DNA of 64,000 bases from Micromonospora arborensis (GCF_003205615.1 NZ_PYBV01000005.1:341506-405505), one strand, 5' to 3'. Positions 37,551 through 46,844 are shown, counted from the first letter of the stretch. The notes: generated from the letters alone by a model not told the origin. Numbers and translations are program-made.

Positions 37551-38378
37551 TCAGGCCTGGCCGACCTCGAACCGCACGAAGCGGGTGACCTCGATGCCAG
37601 CCTCGGCCAGCGTCTGCTTCACGGACTTCTTGTTGTCGGCGACGGACGACTGCTCGATCAGGACGTAGTCCTTGAAGAAGGAGTTCACCCGACCCTCGAT
37701 GATCTTCGGCAGGGCCGCCTCGGGCTTGTTCTCCTCGCGAGCGGTCTGCTCGGCGATGCGCCGCTCGGACTCGACGACCTCGGCCGGAACCTCGTCCCGG
37801 GTGAGGTACTTCGGCCGCATCGCGGCGATCTGCATGGCCACACCACGGGCGTCGGCGTCGCCCGCCTCGTCGGTCTTGCCGGTGTACGACACCAGCACAC
37901 CAACGGCCGGCGGCAGGTCCTGGGCCTTGCGGTGCAGGTAGACAGCGGTGGTGCCCTCGACCCGGGCGAACCGGTTGAGCACCAGCTTCTCGCCGATCTT
38001 GGCGGACTGCTCCTGGATCAGGTCCGCGACGACCTTGCCGTCGAGCTCGGTGGCGAGCAGCTCCTCGGCGGTGTTCACGCCCACGCGCTCGCCGTGCTCG
38101 ACCAGCTGCTGGCCCAGCGCGATGAACGACTCGGTCTTGGCGACGAAGTCGGTCTCGCAGTTGAGCTCGAGCAGCGCCTTGCCGGAGTGGGCGACCAGGC
38201 CGTTGGCGGCCGTACGACCGGCCCGCTTGCCGACGTCCTTGGCGCCCTTGACGCGCAGGATCTCGATGGCCTTGTCGAAGTCGCCCTCGGCCTCGGTCAG
38301 CGCCTTCTTGCTGTCCATCATGCCGGCGCCGGTGAGGTCGCGGAGCTTCTTGACGTCTGCGGCGGTGATTTGGGACAT
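37551..38378 (-). CDS. tsf: Elongation factor Ts
   Basis: The 275-residue protein has the EF-Ts N-terminal domain ([20 protein letters not shown]) and the core motif [18 protein letters not shown]-terminal helices follow. It recharges EF-Tu with GTP. It follows rpsB on the same strand by 131 bp, the universal rpsB-tsf order. Confidence 0.98.
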   Translation of the reverse strand: MSQITAADVKKLRDLTGAGMMDSKKALTEAEGDFDKAIEILRVKGAKDVGKRAGRTAANGLVAHSGKALLELNCETDFVAKTESFIALGQQLVEHGERVGVNTAEELLATELDGKVVADLIQEQSAKIGEKLVLNRFARVEGTTAVYLHRKAQDLPPAVGVLVSYTGKTDEAGDADARGVAMQIAAMRPKYLTRDEVPAEVVESERRIAEQTAREENKPEAALPKIIEGRVNSFFKDYVLIEQSSVADNKKSVKQTLAEAGIEVTRFVRFEVGQA

Positions 38379-38509
38379 GGCTCTCTCTTCGATGTTGAGA
38401 CGGCGTGTGGATGGTCAGAGGTGCCGGTTACCCGGATCCGGGCGGATCGTGCCCGGCGTACCGTCGCTGCCCCCGGCCCGAAACGGACAGCGGGGCAGCG
38501 ACGGTGCGA

Positions 38510-39427
38510 TCACTCCGCGGTGGCGGCCGCCGGCTGCTCGGTGGCGGCCTGCGCCGGCTGCTCCGCAGCGGCGGGCTGCTCGGCGGCGGGCTGCTCGGCG
38601 GCGGCAGCGGCCGGCTGCTCAGCCGGGGCGGCCGACTCGTCGGCCTTCTTCGGCTCGAGCAGCTCGCGCTCCCACTCGGTCAGCGGCTCGTCGCTCGCGA
38701 CACCCTCGGGCTTCTCGTCGTTGCCCCGGCGACGGCCGGAACGCGCGATCAGACCATCCGCCACGGCAGCGGCGACGACCTTGGTCAGCAGCTCGGCCGA
38801 ACGGATCGCGTCGTCGTTGCCCGGGATCGGGAAGTCGACCTCGTCGGGGTCACAGTTGGTGTCCAGGACCGCGATCACCGGGATGCCCAGCTTGCGGGCC
38901 TCGTCGACGGCGATGTGCTCCTTCTTGGTGTCGACGATCCAGACCGCGGCGGGAAGCTTCTGCATGTCCCGCAGACCACCGAGGGTGCGGGTCAGCTTGA
39001 TCTTCTCGCGGGAGAGCTGCAGGGTCTCCTTCTTGGTGTAACCGGCGGCGGTGCCGCTCAGGTCACCCAGACCCTCCAGCTCCTTCATCCGCTGGAGCCG
39101 CTTGTACACCGTCTGGAAGTTGGTCAGCATGCCACCGAGCCAGCGGTGGTTCACGTACGGCTGGCCGACCCGGGTCGCCTGCTCGGCGATCGCTTCCTGG
39201 GCCTGCTTCTTGGTGCCGACGAACAGGATGCTGCCGCCCTCGGCGACGGTCCCACGCACGAACTCGTACGCCTTCTCGATGTACTCGAGGGTCTGGCGCA
39301 GGTCGATGATGTAGATGCCGTTGCGCTCGGTCATGATGAAGCGCTTCATCTTCGGGTTCCAACGCCGGGTCTGGTGCCCGAAGTGGACACCGCTCTCCAG
39401 CAGCTGGCGCATGGTCACGACGGCCAT
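38510..39427 (-). CDS. rpsB: 30S ribosomal protein S2
   Basis: The 305-residue protein has the S2 opening [20 protein letters not shown] and W-N-P-K-M-K-R-F, then the central coiled-coil region (about 100-160) and P-G-N-D-D-A-I-R. After residue 225 it ends in an Ala/Glu/Pro/Gln-rich tail of repeated EQPAAA units, an actinobacterial extension. ATG 39427 is chosen because S2 begins here; an upstream frame to 39445 has no family support. Confidence 0.97.
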   Translation of the reverse strand: MAVVTMRQLLESGVHFGHQTRRWNPKMKRFIMTERNGIYIIDLRQTLEYIEKAYEFVRGTVAEGGSILFVGTKKQAQEAIAEQATRVGQPYVNHRWLGGMLTNFQTVYKRLQRMKELEGLGDLSGTAAGYTKKETLQLSREKIKLTRTLGGLRDMQKLPAAVWIVDTKKEHIAVDEARKLGIPVIAVLDTNCDPDEVDFPIPGNDDAIRSAELLTKVVAAAVADGLIARSGRRRGNDEKPEGVASDEPLTEWERELLEPKKADESAAPAEQPAAAAAEQPAAEQPAAAEQPAQAATEQPAAATAE

Positions 39428-39659
39428 GGTTGGGGTACTCCTCAAGATCCCTGGTTGTCACGCCCGGCCGGTGGCCGGGCGTCCTGGCGCCTGGTCGCCG
39501 ACCCATGGTGGACCCGATCAAGATCGGGACCAGGGAGGCCGTCGCTCCACGACGATTCGTGAAGAGGGCGCGCGAGGTCGACCGCACGAGGCGGTCGCCA
39601 GTTGGCCAGTGTACGCCCCTCACCCGTTCAGCCGCCCCCGGGTACGCGCGAGCTGCCCC

Positions 39660-39855
39660 GGGGGGGTGCCGCCCCCACCCGGAGCACGCGCGGGGTGGGG
39701 ACGCCCGGGGGTGCCGTCCCCGCCCGGAGCACGCGCGGGGTGGGGACGCCCGGGGGTGCCGTCCCCGCCCCGGGGATACGCGCGGGGCGGGGCCCGCCCC
39801 GGGTACGCACGGGGTGCCCCCGCCCCCGGGTACGCGCGGGGCGCCGCCCCGCGTG
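39660..39855. repeat. GC-rich tandem repeats upstream of rpsB
   Basis: A 45-bp unit (GGAGCACGCGCGGGGTGGGG...) occurs at 39681 and 39726. Shorter variants, GGGATACGCGCGGGGCGGGG and GGGTACGC(A/G)CGGGG, follow to about 39850. The rest of 39428-40107 is the rpsB leader/promoter region, the REP copy and the palindrome listed next. No gene is supported there. Confidence 0.75.
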
Positions 39856-39897
39856 TGACCGTGCCGGAGTTCCGGGCCACCGGTGCCGCCGAGGGTT

Positions 39898-39971
39898 GAT
39901 CGACTCAACACCGCCGATGGTGGGGCATCCAAGCCGCGCGATACCGCCACAACGCCGATATCGAGTCGATC
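39898..39971. repeat. Third copy of the 74-bp palindromic REP unit
   Basis: Bounded by perfect arms GATCGACTC/GAGTCGATC with inner CGCCGAT on both sides, this unit is the same length (74 bp) and block order as 9478-9551 and 9701-9774, including the shared GATACCGC segment. It lies in the gap between rpsB and the gene at 40108. Confidence 0.85.
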
Positions 39972-40018
39972 ATGCGAGCAGTCTCGGCCCGGGATTCTGG
40001 AAGATCGCCCCAGAACAT

Positions 40019-40058
40019 GGAAATAGTGGCCTCCGCGTCGCCGGAGGCCACTATTTCC
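40019..40058. terminator. Perfect 17-bp-arm hairpin, probable terminator
   Basis: Arms GGAAATAGTGGCCTCCG and CGGAGGCCACTATTTCC flank a 6-bp loop (CGTCGC). The site lies 50 bp past the stop of the leftward membrane-protein gene (40108) and has a TTTCC end, fitting an intrinsic terminator. Confidence 0.8.
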
Positions 40059-40107
40059 TGGTTGTTGGCGGAATCAGCAGCCGCGGCGGGCCGGCTGCGA
40101 GCGCGGG

Positions 40108-41271
40108 TCAGTTGGCGGCGAGCGCGGCGGCCACGAAGAGCACCAGGCCGACGGTCAGGTAGGCAGTGGGCGGGCGCAGCCAGCCCCGACCGCCGTCGCC
40201 GAGCGCCAAACCTCCGGTTCGTAGCCCGTACAGCCCGGTTGCGAAGATCGGCAGACCGGCGACCAGGGCGATGCCCACCACCACGTTCCCGGCGTCCACC
40301 GGATCGCCGGTCACCCCGGCCAGCAACACCCGCAACGCGGGAATCTCGAAGATCAACACCAGCAGAGCGAAGAGTACGGCCAGCACGGGCCGCCGAGTCC
40401 GGTAGACGCCGTCGGCCGTTGCCGGGTACACCGAGGGCTCCGTCGCGGGCAGGTCCGTGCGGGGGCTGATCCCCGGCATCGGGCCGGTCGGCATCTCCAG
40501 CGGGTGCGGCGTCTCGCCGCCGCCCCGGGTCGGCTCGATGATCGGGTACCCGCCGAGCGGGGCCGGACGCGCCTGGTCGGCGAGCACCGCGGCGGGCGTG
40601 TCGGTGGGCGGCGTTCCCGCACCGGCGGGTGCCTCGCGGCTGCCTACCGTCGGCGGGGGACCCGCTGCGCCCGGCTCCCGGGCCGCCCGGCGACCGGGCA
40701 GCTCACCGGAGATCTCCGAGGGATCCCGGTCCGTCCGCCGTGAGCGGGCAGCCCGGTAACCGTCGGCCTCCGGCCGTGCGTCCGACAGCGGGTCGACCGC
40801 CCCAAACCGCCCGGAGTCGGCCTCGGCCGTACCGAAACGAGCAGCCTGGGCGTCGACGGCCCCAAAGCGACCGGAGTCCGGCTCGGGCGAACCAAAACGG
40901 CCGGTGTTCACCACGCCAAAGCGGCCCGAGTCCGGCTCCGACGAACCGAGACGACCCGGGTCCACCGCGCCAAAACGCCCCGAGTCCGGCTCCGGCAAAC
41001 CGAGACGACCCGGGTCCACCGCGCCAGAGCGGCCGGAGTCGGGCTCGCGGCGCCGGCCGGCGCCGGTGTCCTCGCCGTAGCGACTCTCCTCGGCAGCGCG
41101 CTGCTCGGGAACCTCGTTGTCCCGGTACCGCTGTTCACCCGCGCCACGCCACTCCGACTCGCCGAAGCCGCGACCCCGCTCCTCGGGATACCAACGCGAC
41201 TCCTGATCTTCGGGAAAGCTCCGTCGTCCGTCCACGTCGGCACCGTATGCGACCGACTGCTCCCGCGCCAT
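40108..41271 (-). CDS. Membrane protein with EPDSGRFG repeats, unknown function
   Basis: The 387-residue protein has a highly charged disordered N-terminal half. It includes five or six 15-18-residue repeats of the form (P/S)[16 protein letters not shown] (about residues 78-165). A Pro-rich stretch follows, and then four hydrophobic helices in the last 120 residues (about 275-387). The DNA of the repeats is itself tandem (about 40780-41040). It is leftward, upstream of the rpsB leader, and divergent from yraN. I do not recognise a family. Confidence 0.65.
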   Translation of the reverse strand: MAREQSVAYGADVDGRRSFPEDQESRWYPEERGRGFGESEWRGAGEQRYRDNEVPEQRAAEESRYGEDTGAGRRREPDSGRSGAVDPGRLGLPEPDSGRFGAVDPGRLGSSEPDSGRFGVVNTGRFGSPEPDSGRFGAVDAQAARFGTAEADSGRFGAVDPLSDARPEADGYRAARSRRTDRDPSEISGELPGRRAAREPGAAGPPPTVGSREAPAGAGTPPTDTPAAVLADQARPAPLGGYPIIEPTRGGGETPHPLEMPTGPMPGISPRTDLPATEPSVYPATADGVYRTRRPVLAVLFALLVLIFEIPALRVLLAGVTGDPVDAGNVVVGIALVAGLPIFATGLYGLRTGGLALGDGGRGWLRPPTAYLTVGLVLFVAAALAAN

Positions 41272-41295
41272 TTCAACCCCGGCCCCGGGGTCGAG

Positions 41296-41378
41296 CCGGC
41301 TCGGGGCTCAACCGGCTCGGGGCTCAACCGGCTCGGGGCTCAACCGGCTCGGGGCTCAACCGGCTCGGGGCTGAGCCG
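41296..41378. repeat. Five tandem 16-bp repeats CCGGCTCGGGGCTCAA
   Basis: Copies start at 41296, 41312, 41328, 41344 and 41360; the last ends CTGAGCC. They lie just upstream of the membrane-protein start (41271) and could affect its promoter. Copy number is likely variable between strains. Nothing else is seen in 41272-41535. Confidence 0.9.
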
Positions 41379-41535
41379 ACCCGCGCCTGATCACTTGATG
41401 CTGCGTCGGTCAACCCCGTTGCGTGGGAGCAGAAGCCCGGCGGGGCCTGGGGCAACTCGCCGTGGCGCGTCGGCGGTTCTACGCCAGCCCCCGGCCCGCG
41501 CGGGTGCCGTAGCACAGCCGGGCTTGATCGTGCGG

Positions 41536-41562
41536 TTGTCCACAAGGCACCCGTTGTCCACA
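41536..41562 (+). promoter_or_regulatory. Two consensus DnaA boxes upstream of yraN
   Basis: TTGTCCACA occurs at 41536-41544 and 41554-41562, same orientation, 18 bp apart. This is the actinomycete DnaA-box consensus. The pair lies 55 bp before the yraN start and could titrate DnaA or regulate yraN-comM transcription. Confidence 0.65.
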
Positions 41563-41616
41563 GGCGGCCGTCGCCGGGGTCGCAGCGCGTCCGCCTCGTC
41601 GGGCACCGTGCCGGCC

Positions 41617-41976
41617 ATGACGAAGCGGAACCAGGCGGTCGGCGCGTACGGCGAGCGGTGCGCCGCCCGGCACCTGACCGAGGCAGGGCTGCGCCCGATC
41701 GTCCGAAACTGGCGCTGCTCGACCGGGGAGATCGACATCATCGCGTGGGACGGGTCCGTGCTCGCCTTCTGCGAGGTGAAGACCCGCCGGGGCGACGACT
41801 TCGGCACCCCGGCCGAGGCGGTCGTGCCGTCCAAGGCCCGCCGGCTGCGGGGGCTCGCCGCACGGTGGCTGAGTGAGACCGGCACGACCGCTGACGAGGT
41901 GCGTTTCGACGTGCTGTCGGTACGGCTGCCCGACGCCGGCCCAGCCCAGGTCGACCACCTCAAGGGCGCGTTCTGA
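41617..41976 (+). CDS. yraN: YraN/UPF0102 nuclease-fold protein
   Basis: This 119-residue protein has the UPF0102 pattern. A restriction-endonuclease-like core shows GEIDIIAWDGSVLAFCEVKT (Asp near 40, Glu-x-Lys near 54), preceded by G-x-x-G-E-R-x-A-A-x-x-L. In mycobacteria it also sits just upstream of comM (Rv2898c-Rv2897c). The start is ATG 41617. It is presumably co-transcribed with comM, 30 bp downstream. Confidence 0.9.
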   Translation: MTKRNQAVGAYGERCAARHLTEAGLRPIVRNWRCSTGEIDIIAWDGSVLAFCEVKTRRGDDFGTPAEAVVPSKARRLRGLAARWLSETGTTADEVRFDVLSVRLPDAGPAQVDHLKGAF

Positions 41977-42006
41977 GATGCGCGCCCGAAGGATCGGTGA
42001 CGCGCC

Positions 42007-42920
42007 ATGAGCTACGCGAAGGTGCTGTGCGTCGGGCTGGTCGGGGTCACCGGCCATCTGGTCGAGGTGGAGGCCGATCTGGCCGCCGGCCTACCGGCGG
42101 TGGTGATCTCCGGCCTGCCGGACACCGCCCTGCACGAGGCCCGCGACCGGGTCCGCGCCGCCGTGGTCAACTCCGGCCAGCGCTGGCCCAACCGGCGGAT
42201 CACCCTCAACCTGCTGCCCGCCACGCTGCCGAAGTTCGGCTCGGCCTTCGACCTGGCCATCGCCGCAGCTCTGCTGGGCGGCTCGGGTGAGCTGCCGCTG
42301 CTCCCACTGGAGGGGGTGGTGATCCTCGGCGAGCTGGGGCTCGACGGCACGGTCCGACCGGTGCGCGGGGTGCTCCCGATGGTGGCCGCGGCAGCCCAGG
42401 CCGGCGTCGGGCGGGTGATCGTCCCGGTCGGCAACGCCGCCGAGGCCGCGGTCATCCCCGGGGTACGGGTGCGAGCGGTGGACACCCTGCACCGGCTGGT
42501 CGCCTTCGTCCGCGACGGCACCCCGCTGATCGAGCCGCCCACGGCCACTCCCGCACCGGCCGTCGACGGGCCGGATCTCGCCGAGGTCGCCGGGCAGCAG
42601 ATGGGCCGGCGCGCACTGGAGGTGGCCGCCGCCGGCGGGCACCACGTGGCACTGCTCGGTCCTCCGGGCGCCGGCAAGACGATGCTCGCCGAACGACTGC
42701 CGTCGATCCTGCCCGAGCTGGATGACGACGCGGCACTGGAGGTCACCGCGCTGCACTCGGTCGCCGGGCTGCTGCCGCCGGGCGGCCGGTTGCTGCGTCG
42801 CCCGCCGTTCCAGGCACCGCACCACACCGCGACCGTGCCGTCGCTGGTCGGGGGCGGCTCCGGGCTGGCCCGACCCGGCGCGGTGTCGTTGGCGCACCGC
42901 GGCGTGCTCTTCCTCGACGA
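42007..42920 (+). pseudogene. comM: comM, 5' fragment (interrupted at Walker B by element 1)
   Basis: The first 304 codons of comM (YifB, Mg-chelatase-like AAA+ ATPase) are intact: the N-terminal Lon-S5-like domain, the Walker A motif LLGPPGAGKTMLAERL (near 218), and GVLFLD of Walker B. There the gene is cut by element 1, and the frame reads five foreign codons to a TGA at 42937. ComM is the helicase that extends branch migration during natural transformation. Without Walker B Glu and the C-terminal half, this fragment should be inactive. The middle fragment resumes at 56144. Confidence 0.93.
42916..42920 (+). other. attL core of element 1
   Basis: GACGA is shared with the right junction (56144-56148). 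Joining the left flank CTC to the right flank GGCCCCCGAG through this core rebuilds the codons of L-D-E-A-P-E without a frameshift, the expected uninterrupted comM. Large serine integrases cross over at a central dinucleotide, so the true exchange lies inside these five bases. Confidence 0.85.
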
Positions 42921-43021
42921 CGCGAAGGATCAGCATTGACGCCAGCCCTATAAAGCGGCCCCGGCAGACGCGCCAACGTCTGTGATCCGGGGCCTTGACG
43001 GACTTCGGAGGTCCGCCCGCT

Positions 43022-43702
43022 GTGAGTGTAGAAGCTCTGTCATGGGCGCTCAACGATGCGCCCGACGTACCCCCTGCCTGCCTGGCTGTGCTGATCGGTC
43101 TCGCCAACCACGCGCACGCCAACGGCCGAGCCGCGTACCCGTCTCAGGAACGGCTTGCCCACTACTCCCGCAAGTCGACCCGCTCGGTACGCAGCGACCT
43201 TGCGACGTTGGAACGGCTCGCCATCATCCGGCGAGGCGATCAGCGGCACGTCTTCCACCTGCCCACCGACCGGCGTCCGGTTGTGTGGGATCTCGCGATG
43301 GAGCGTCGGCGCACCGTCCCCGACGCGCTTGACCCGTTCGCCGAGCCGCAGCCTGGTCGACCGACCGAGGTCCCCGAGCCTGTGGATAACCGCCCGGAAG
43401 CAGACTTCCGCCCGGTACCGACCGACCGGAAGCAGAGCGTCGAGCGGCCGGAAGCAGGCTTCCGCACCGACCGGAAGCAGGCTTCCTACGAACCGTCCTT
43501 GAACCATAAAGAACCGTCCTTCCGCGCAAGCGCGGGAGAGAGTTCTCCGAAGATCAAGGGCAAGAAGACCTTCACCCCTCGCGCTCTCACTGGTGCCGCA
43601 CTGCCTGTCCAGCGGGACACGGATCAGTGCCCGAGGCACCGAGGCAGCTCGGCTGCCAACTGCGGCCCGTGCCGCTCTGAGGCTCTGGCGGGTGGCCGAT
43701 GA
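43022..43702 (+). CDS. Winged-helix replication-initiator-like protein with internal iterons
   Basis: The 226-residue protein has an N-terminal HTH_36-type winged helix (about 5-80; Y-P-S-Q-E-R-L-A-H-Y-S-R-K-S-T-R-S-V-R-S-D-L). A Pro/Glu-rich middle and a short basic C-terminus follow. GTG 43022 has GGAGG ten bases upstream; a TTG at 42995 is possible. Four palindromic 17-bp sites lie inside the reading frame (43394-43487). Initiators of lambdoid and actinomycete elements often bind sites within their own gene, so replication initiation is inferred. It overlaps the next gene by 4 bp. Confidence 0.72.
   Translation: MSVEALSWALNDAPDVPPACLAVLIGLANHAHANGRAAYPSQERLAHYSRKSTRSVRSDLATLERLAIIRRGDQRHVFHLPTDRRPVVWDLAMERRRTVPDALDPFAEPQPGRPTEVPEPVDNRPEADFRPVPTDRKQSVERPEAGFRTDRKQASYEPSLNHKEPSFRASAGESSPKIKGKKTFTPRALTGAALPVQRDTDQCPRHRGSSAANCGPCRSEALAGGR
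43381..43521. repeat. Iteron array and DnaA box inside the first initiator-like gene
   Basis: CCGGAAGCAGGCTTCCG-type sites start at 43394, 43426 (half site), 43448 and 43471. Three are palindromes of GGAAGC arms around AG. A perfect DnaA box in reverse (TGTGGATAA, 43381-43389) precedes them. A less GC-rich stretch with GAACCGTCCTT at 43490 and 43511 follows. The order DnaA box, iterons, easily melted repeats is that of a replication origin. Confidence 0.75.
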
Positions 43703-43887
43703 ACGAGACCGCTGCCTACGCGCTCGCCCTGGTCCTCATCGGCGGACCCCTGGCGATGCTCGCGCCGTTCGTGATCGCTCGCCGGCTGGTCGACCAGCAC
43801 GGCGACCAGGTCGCCGACAACGTCGCGCACTTCCCCCACCTCGACACCACCCCCGCCACCACCCGCAAGGAGCACAGCCACCGATGA
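43699..43887 (+). CDS. Small single-helix membrane protein
   Basis: A 62-residue protein with one strong hydrophobic helix (about 5-27), then a polar His-containing tail. Its start ATG overlaps the stop of the initiator-like gene and its stop overlaps the next ATG, so it is translated within the transfer operon. Small membrane proteins in this position are typical of actinomycete transfer (spread) operons. Function not recognisable. Confidence 0.65.
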   Translation: MNETAAYALALVLIGGPLAMLAPFVIARRLVDQHGDQVADNVAHFPHLDTTPATTRKEHSHR

Positions 43888-44708
43888 CCACCGCGACGAT
43901 CACCAGCGCCTACCCGCGTCCCATCGATGACCTGCTCCCCGCTGCCCGCAACCTCGCCGACAGGCTCGGTGAGATCCCGTCTCGGAACCGGATCATGCGT
44001 GAGTTCAAGATCGGTGCGCCCAAGGCTCAAGCTGTCCGGCTGGCCCTGGTCGAGCCCGTCACCATGCCCGACGAGGTCGAGACCGAGCCTGCCTCGGACC
44101 CGTGGGAGTACGCCGAGCCTGCCCCGGTGACCACCCCGGTTCCGCCGGTTCCCCCGGTCGACACCACCCCGGTTCCGCTGGTTCTGCCGGCCGAGCCGGT
44201 CGCCGACCCGTCGCCCGAGGTCGACCAGGTTGGACACTCGCCGGTCACCACCGACACCACCCCGGTTCCGGTCAAGCGTCGCCGGCTGGCTTCCTGGCCG
44301 GTGGTGCTGATCTCTCTCCCCGCGTTCGTGGCCATCTGGTCCGGCTGGGTCGGGCTCGGCGGACTCACTGGGTTCGGGGTGGTCCACCCGCTACCCGGTA
44401 TCGCCGACGGGTTCAGCATCAACACGGCGATCACGCTCCCGATCGGTGTGGAGGTGTACGCCGCGTACGCCTTGCGAGCCTGGCTGTCGGGTCTGGTTCC
44501 GCCTCGGGCTCGCCGGTTCGCCAAGTGGTCCGCCATCGGGTCTCTGATCGTGGGTGCCGCCGGTCAGGTCGCCTATCACCTGTTGGTTGCTGCCGGCATC
44601 ACGTCTGCCCCCTGGTGGATCACCACCCTGGTTGCCTGCCTGCCGGTTGCGGTGCTCGGCATGGCGGCTGCCCTTGCTCACCTGGCGCACGAGGGGAGCG
44701 ACCAGTGA
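43884..44708 (+). CDS. DUF2637/Spd-like four-helix membrane protein
   Basis: The 274-residue protein has an N-terminal segment with a helix-turn-helix look (about 15-55; I-P-S-R-N-R-I-M-R-E-F-K). A Pro/Thr/Val-rich linker follows, and then four membrane helices (about 138-270), the arrangement of DUF2637 proteins of Streptomyces mobile elements. These sit next to TraB-type translocases and are thought to support intramycelial plasmid spread. ATGA overlaps join it to its neighbours on both sides. Confidence 0.75.
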   Translation: MTTATITSAYPRPIDDLLPAARNLADRLGEIPSRNRIMREFKIGAPKAQAVRLALVEPVTMPDEVETEPASDPWEYAEPAPVTTPVPPVPPVDTTPVPLVLPAEPVADPSPEVDQVGHSPVTTDTTPVPVKRRRLASWPVVLISLPAFVAIWSGWVGLGGLTGFGVVHPLPGIADGFSINTAITLPIGVEVYAAYALRAWLSGLVPPRARRFAKWSAIGSLIVGAAGQVAYHLLVAAGITSAPWWITTLVACLPVAVLGMAAALAHLAHEGSDQ

Positions 44709-46459
44709 CCGAGATCGAGCGAGCGATCCGCAAGCTACAGCGCAAGCACACGGTCTCTCGGGTGGCGTACCGGTACCTGTCTGGTCGGCCGCTCGACGGC
44801 CGGCAGGGCTACCCGTACCGGCACCGGGGACCGGGCCGGCTGGCCGGCTGGCAGCGTCAAGCCGTACGCCTCGGGGTTCCGGCCGCAGCCGTCATGGCTG
44901 CGGCCTACCCCGGGCAGGCTGGCGGGGTGCTCGGCACTGCCGTTGCCGTCACTGGCTGGCGGGTGCGTCGCCGGTTCACCATGCGCCGGTTCAACCGGGA
45001 GTACGTCACCCCGACCCTGGCTGCCCTTGCCCCGGCGATGGGTCTACAGACCGGCGTGCACCTGCACGTTGATCCGTCGTTGGGCACCCTCACTCCCCGG
45101 CTGGCCAAACCGTTGAGCCCGGCCGAGGTTGCCATGCGGACCTGGTACGGCGAGAAGGTCGAGCCGGTGATCCGCTGGCTTCCCGAGCGTGCCCAGCGGG
45201 CAGCCTGGTCGATCCAGCGCAAGGCCGAGCCGGTCACGTCCAAGCTGGCCGTGTTCCGCCGTCCGGTCGACGGCGACCAGGGTCCGCGTATCGAGCTGAC
45301 CGCAGACACCCCGTACCTGACGAAGGAACAACGGCAGCTTGTCTCCTCCATCATCGGCAGCAAGATCCCCGTTGCCGACCTGGTCGAGTCGTGGCACCAG
45401 GTCGGCCCTCGGGTGCGGGCTACCTGGACTGTGCGCAAGCGTCCCCCTGCTCGGGTTGGTGTCGACCAGGTCGCCGAGCACCTGCCCCGGCTGGCTGAGT
45501 GGGAGTTTTTTATCGGGATGGGTGCTGGCGATCGGCCGGTCACTCTGTCCCTGCGGGATGACTCCCCCCACCTCGCGGTGAGCGCGGGCACGGGTGCGGG
45601 CAAGAGTGTCCTTGCCGAGCTGATCGCCGTTCAGGTGCTCGCCCGTGGCGGACGGGTGGTGATCCTCGACCGCAAGGGCTCGCACCGCTGGGCGCTCGGG
45701 TTGGCCGGGGTCGACTACTGCACCAAGCCCGCGCAGATGCATGACGCCCTGGTGCGCCTCGCCGTTCTGGCCGACGAGCGGAACAGCCTCGCCCTGCACG
45801 CCCCGGAAGACTGGGATCCAGGCGCGCGGGTGCTGGTTATCTGCGAGGAGTTGAACGCGACCATCGGGCAGCTCGTCAACTTCTGGGCCGAGGCTCGCGG
45901 CAAGGGTGACCCGAAGCGCTCCCCTGCCGTGTCGGCGCTGGCTGACCTTCTCTTCATGGGTCGCAGTGCCAAGGTCAACGTGCTGGCCATCGCGCAGATG
46001 CTCACCGCTCGGGCGATCGGCGGACCCGAGGCACGCGAGAACTTCGGCATCCGCTGCCTGGCTCGGTACACGGCGAACAACTGGAAGATGTTGGTCCCCG
46101 AGGCAGCCATGCCCCGAACATCCCGCACCCTCGGACGGTGGCAGATCGTGATCGGTGGTCAGGCGACAGAGACGCAGGTCGCCTACCTCACCGCTGCCGA
46201 GGCTCGCGAGTTGGCTTGTCCCCGGTCCTCGGGGACATCCGAGGTCAGCGGCCTATCAAGCCCTTCCGGGGACTTCCTGACGCTGCGGCAGGCAGCCGAG
46301 GCGGGAGTCATCCCGTGGAAGCTCGACGCAGCCAAGAAGCGACTACAGCGCGGAGTCGGCGAGGTGCCCGCACCGAGAGGCAAGGACGGAAACGCCGACC
46401 TGTACGCGCGTCAAGATCTCGCCCGCTGGGCAGAGACCGGAGAGAGGATCAGCCAGTGA
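44705..46459 (+). CDS. FtsK/TraB-type DNA translocase, conjugal transfer
   Basis: This 584-residue protein has an N-terminal membrane region (about 45-90), a middle linking domain and a RecA-like motor with Walker A SAGTGAGKSVLAEL (near 292). Walker B-like VLVICEELNA lies near 377. The C-terminal winged-helix tail (about 520-584) would read specific DNA repeats, as TraB does with clt sequences. Actinomycete TraB pumps double-stranded DNA between hyphae without a relaxase, consistent with none being present here. GTG 44705 overlaps the previous stop. Confidence 0.88.
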   Translation: MTEIERAIRKLQRKHTVSRVAYRYLSGRPLDGRQGYPYRHRGPGRLAGWQRQAVRLGVPAAAVMAAAYPGQAGGVLGTAVAVTGWRVRRRFTMRRFNREYVTPTLAALAPAMGLQTGVHLHVDPSLGTLTPRLAKPLSPAEVAMRTWYGEKVEPVIRWLPERAQRAAWSIQRKAEPVTSKLAVFRRPVDGDQGPRIELTADTPYLTKEQRQLVSSIIGSKIPVADLVESWHQVGPRVRATWTVRKRPPARVGVDQVAEHLPRLAEWEFFIGMGAGDRPVTLSLRDDSPHLAVSAGTGAGKSVLAELIAVQVLARGGRVVILDRKGSHRWALGLAGVDYCTKPAQMHDALVRLAVLADERNSLALHAPEDWDPGARVLVICEELNATIGQLVNFWAEARGKGDPKRSPAVSALADLLFMGRSAKVNVLAIAQMLTARAIGGPEARENFGIRCLARYTANNWKMLVPEAAMPRTSRTLGRWQIVIGGQATETQVAYLTAAEARELACPRSSGTSEVSGLSSPSGDFLTLRQAAEAGVIPWKLDAAKKRLQRGVGEVPAPRGKDGNADLYARQDLARWAETGERISQ

Positions 46460-46800
46460 TCGAGACCATCACCTACGCCGACCACGTTGCCCACCTCGAC
46501 CCGATGACCGGCGAGGGGTTGTTGATCCTCCCCCGCGTTGCCGACGACATCGACCCGCTCGCCGGTCCGGTCACCTTGCAAGCTGCCGGCTGGGATCACG
46601 CGATCAGGGATCTCAACCAGCGAGGCTGGGAACCGAGCGAGGATGACGACGGCGGAACCATGGACGTTGGCACCACGGCGGACGGGCGACAGGTCATCGG
46701 TCTGTACGGGCGAGAGCCGGTGATCTCTGAGCCGAGCGCCGAGCAGGCTGCCGAGGCGTGGCGGGAGTTGCTTGCCGTCGCCCAGGTGGTCACCGAGTAG
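46456..46800 (+). CDS. Acidic 114-residue protein, last gene of the transfer operon
   Basis: GTG 46456 overlaps the translocase stop (GTGA). The protein is rich in Asp and Glu (about 20 percent), with one patch E-D-D-D-G-G-T-M-D-V. It has no membrane helix or signal peptide. Its strong acidity is seen in DNA-mimic inhibitors, but nothing specific supports that. A terminator follows at 46815. Function unknown. Confidence 0.65.
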   Translation: MIETITYADHVAHLDPMTGEGLLILPRVADDIDPLAGPVTLQAAGWDHAIRDLNQRGWEPSEDDDGGTMDVGTTADGRQVIGLYGREPVISEPSAEQAAEAWRELLAVAQVVTE

Positions 46801-46814
46801 CCAGCAACGAAGAT

Positions 46815-46844
46815 GCCCCGGCACCCATCACGGGTGACCGGGGC
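46815..46844 (+). terminator. Terminator of the transfer operon
   Basis: GCCCCGGCACCC and GGGTGACCGGGGC form a strong stem with a one-base bulge, followed by TCTTGCT. Placed 15 bp after the last stop codon of the tra operon. Confidence 0.8.

Noticed and set aside
41395..41616. N-terminal extension of YraN
   Set aside because: The open frame continues upstream but crosses the DnaA boxes and has no family similarity before ATG 41617.
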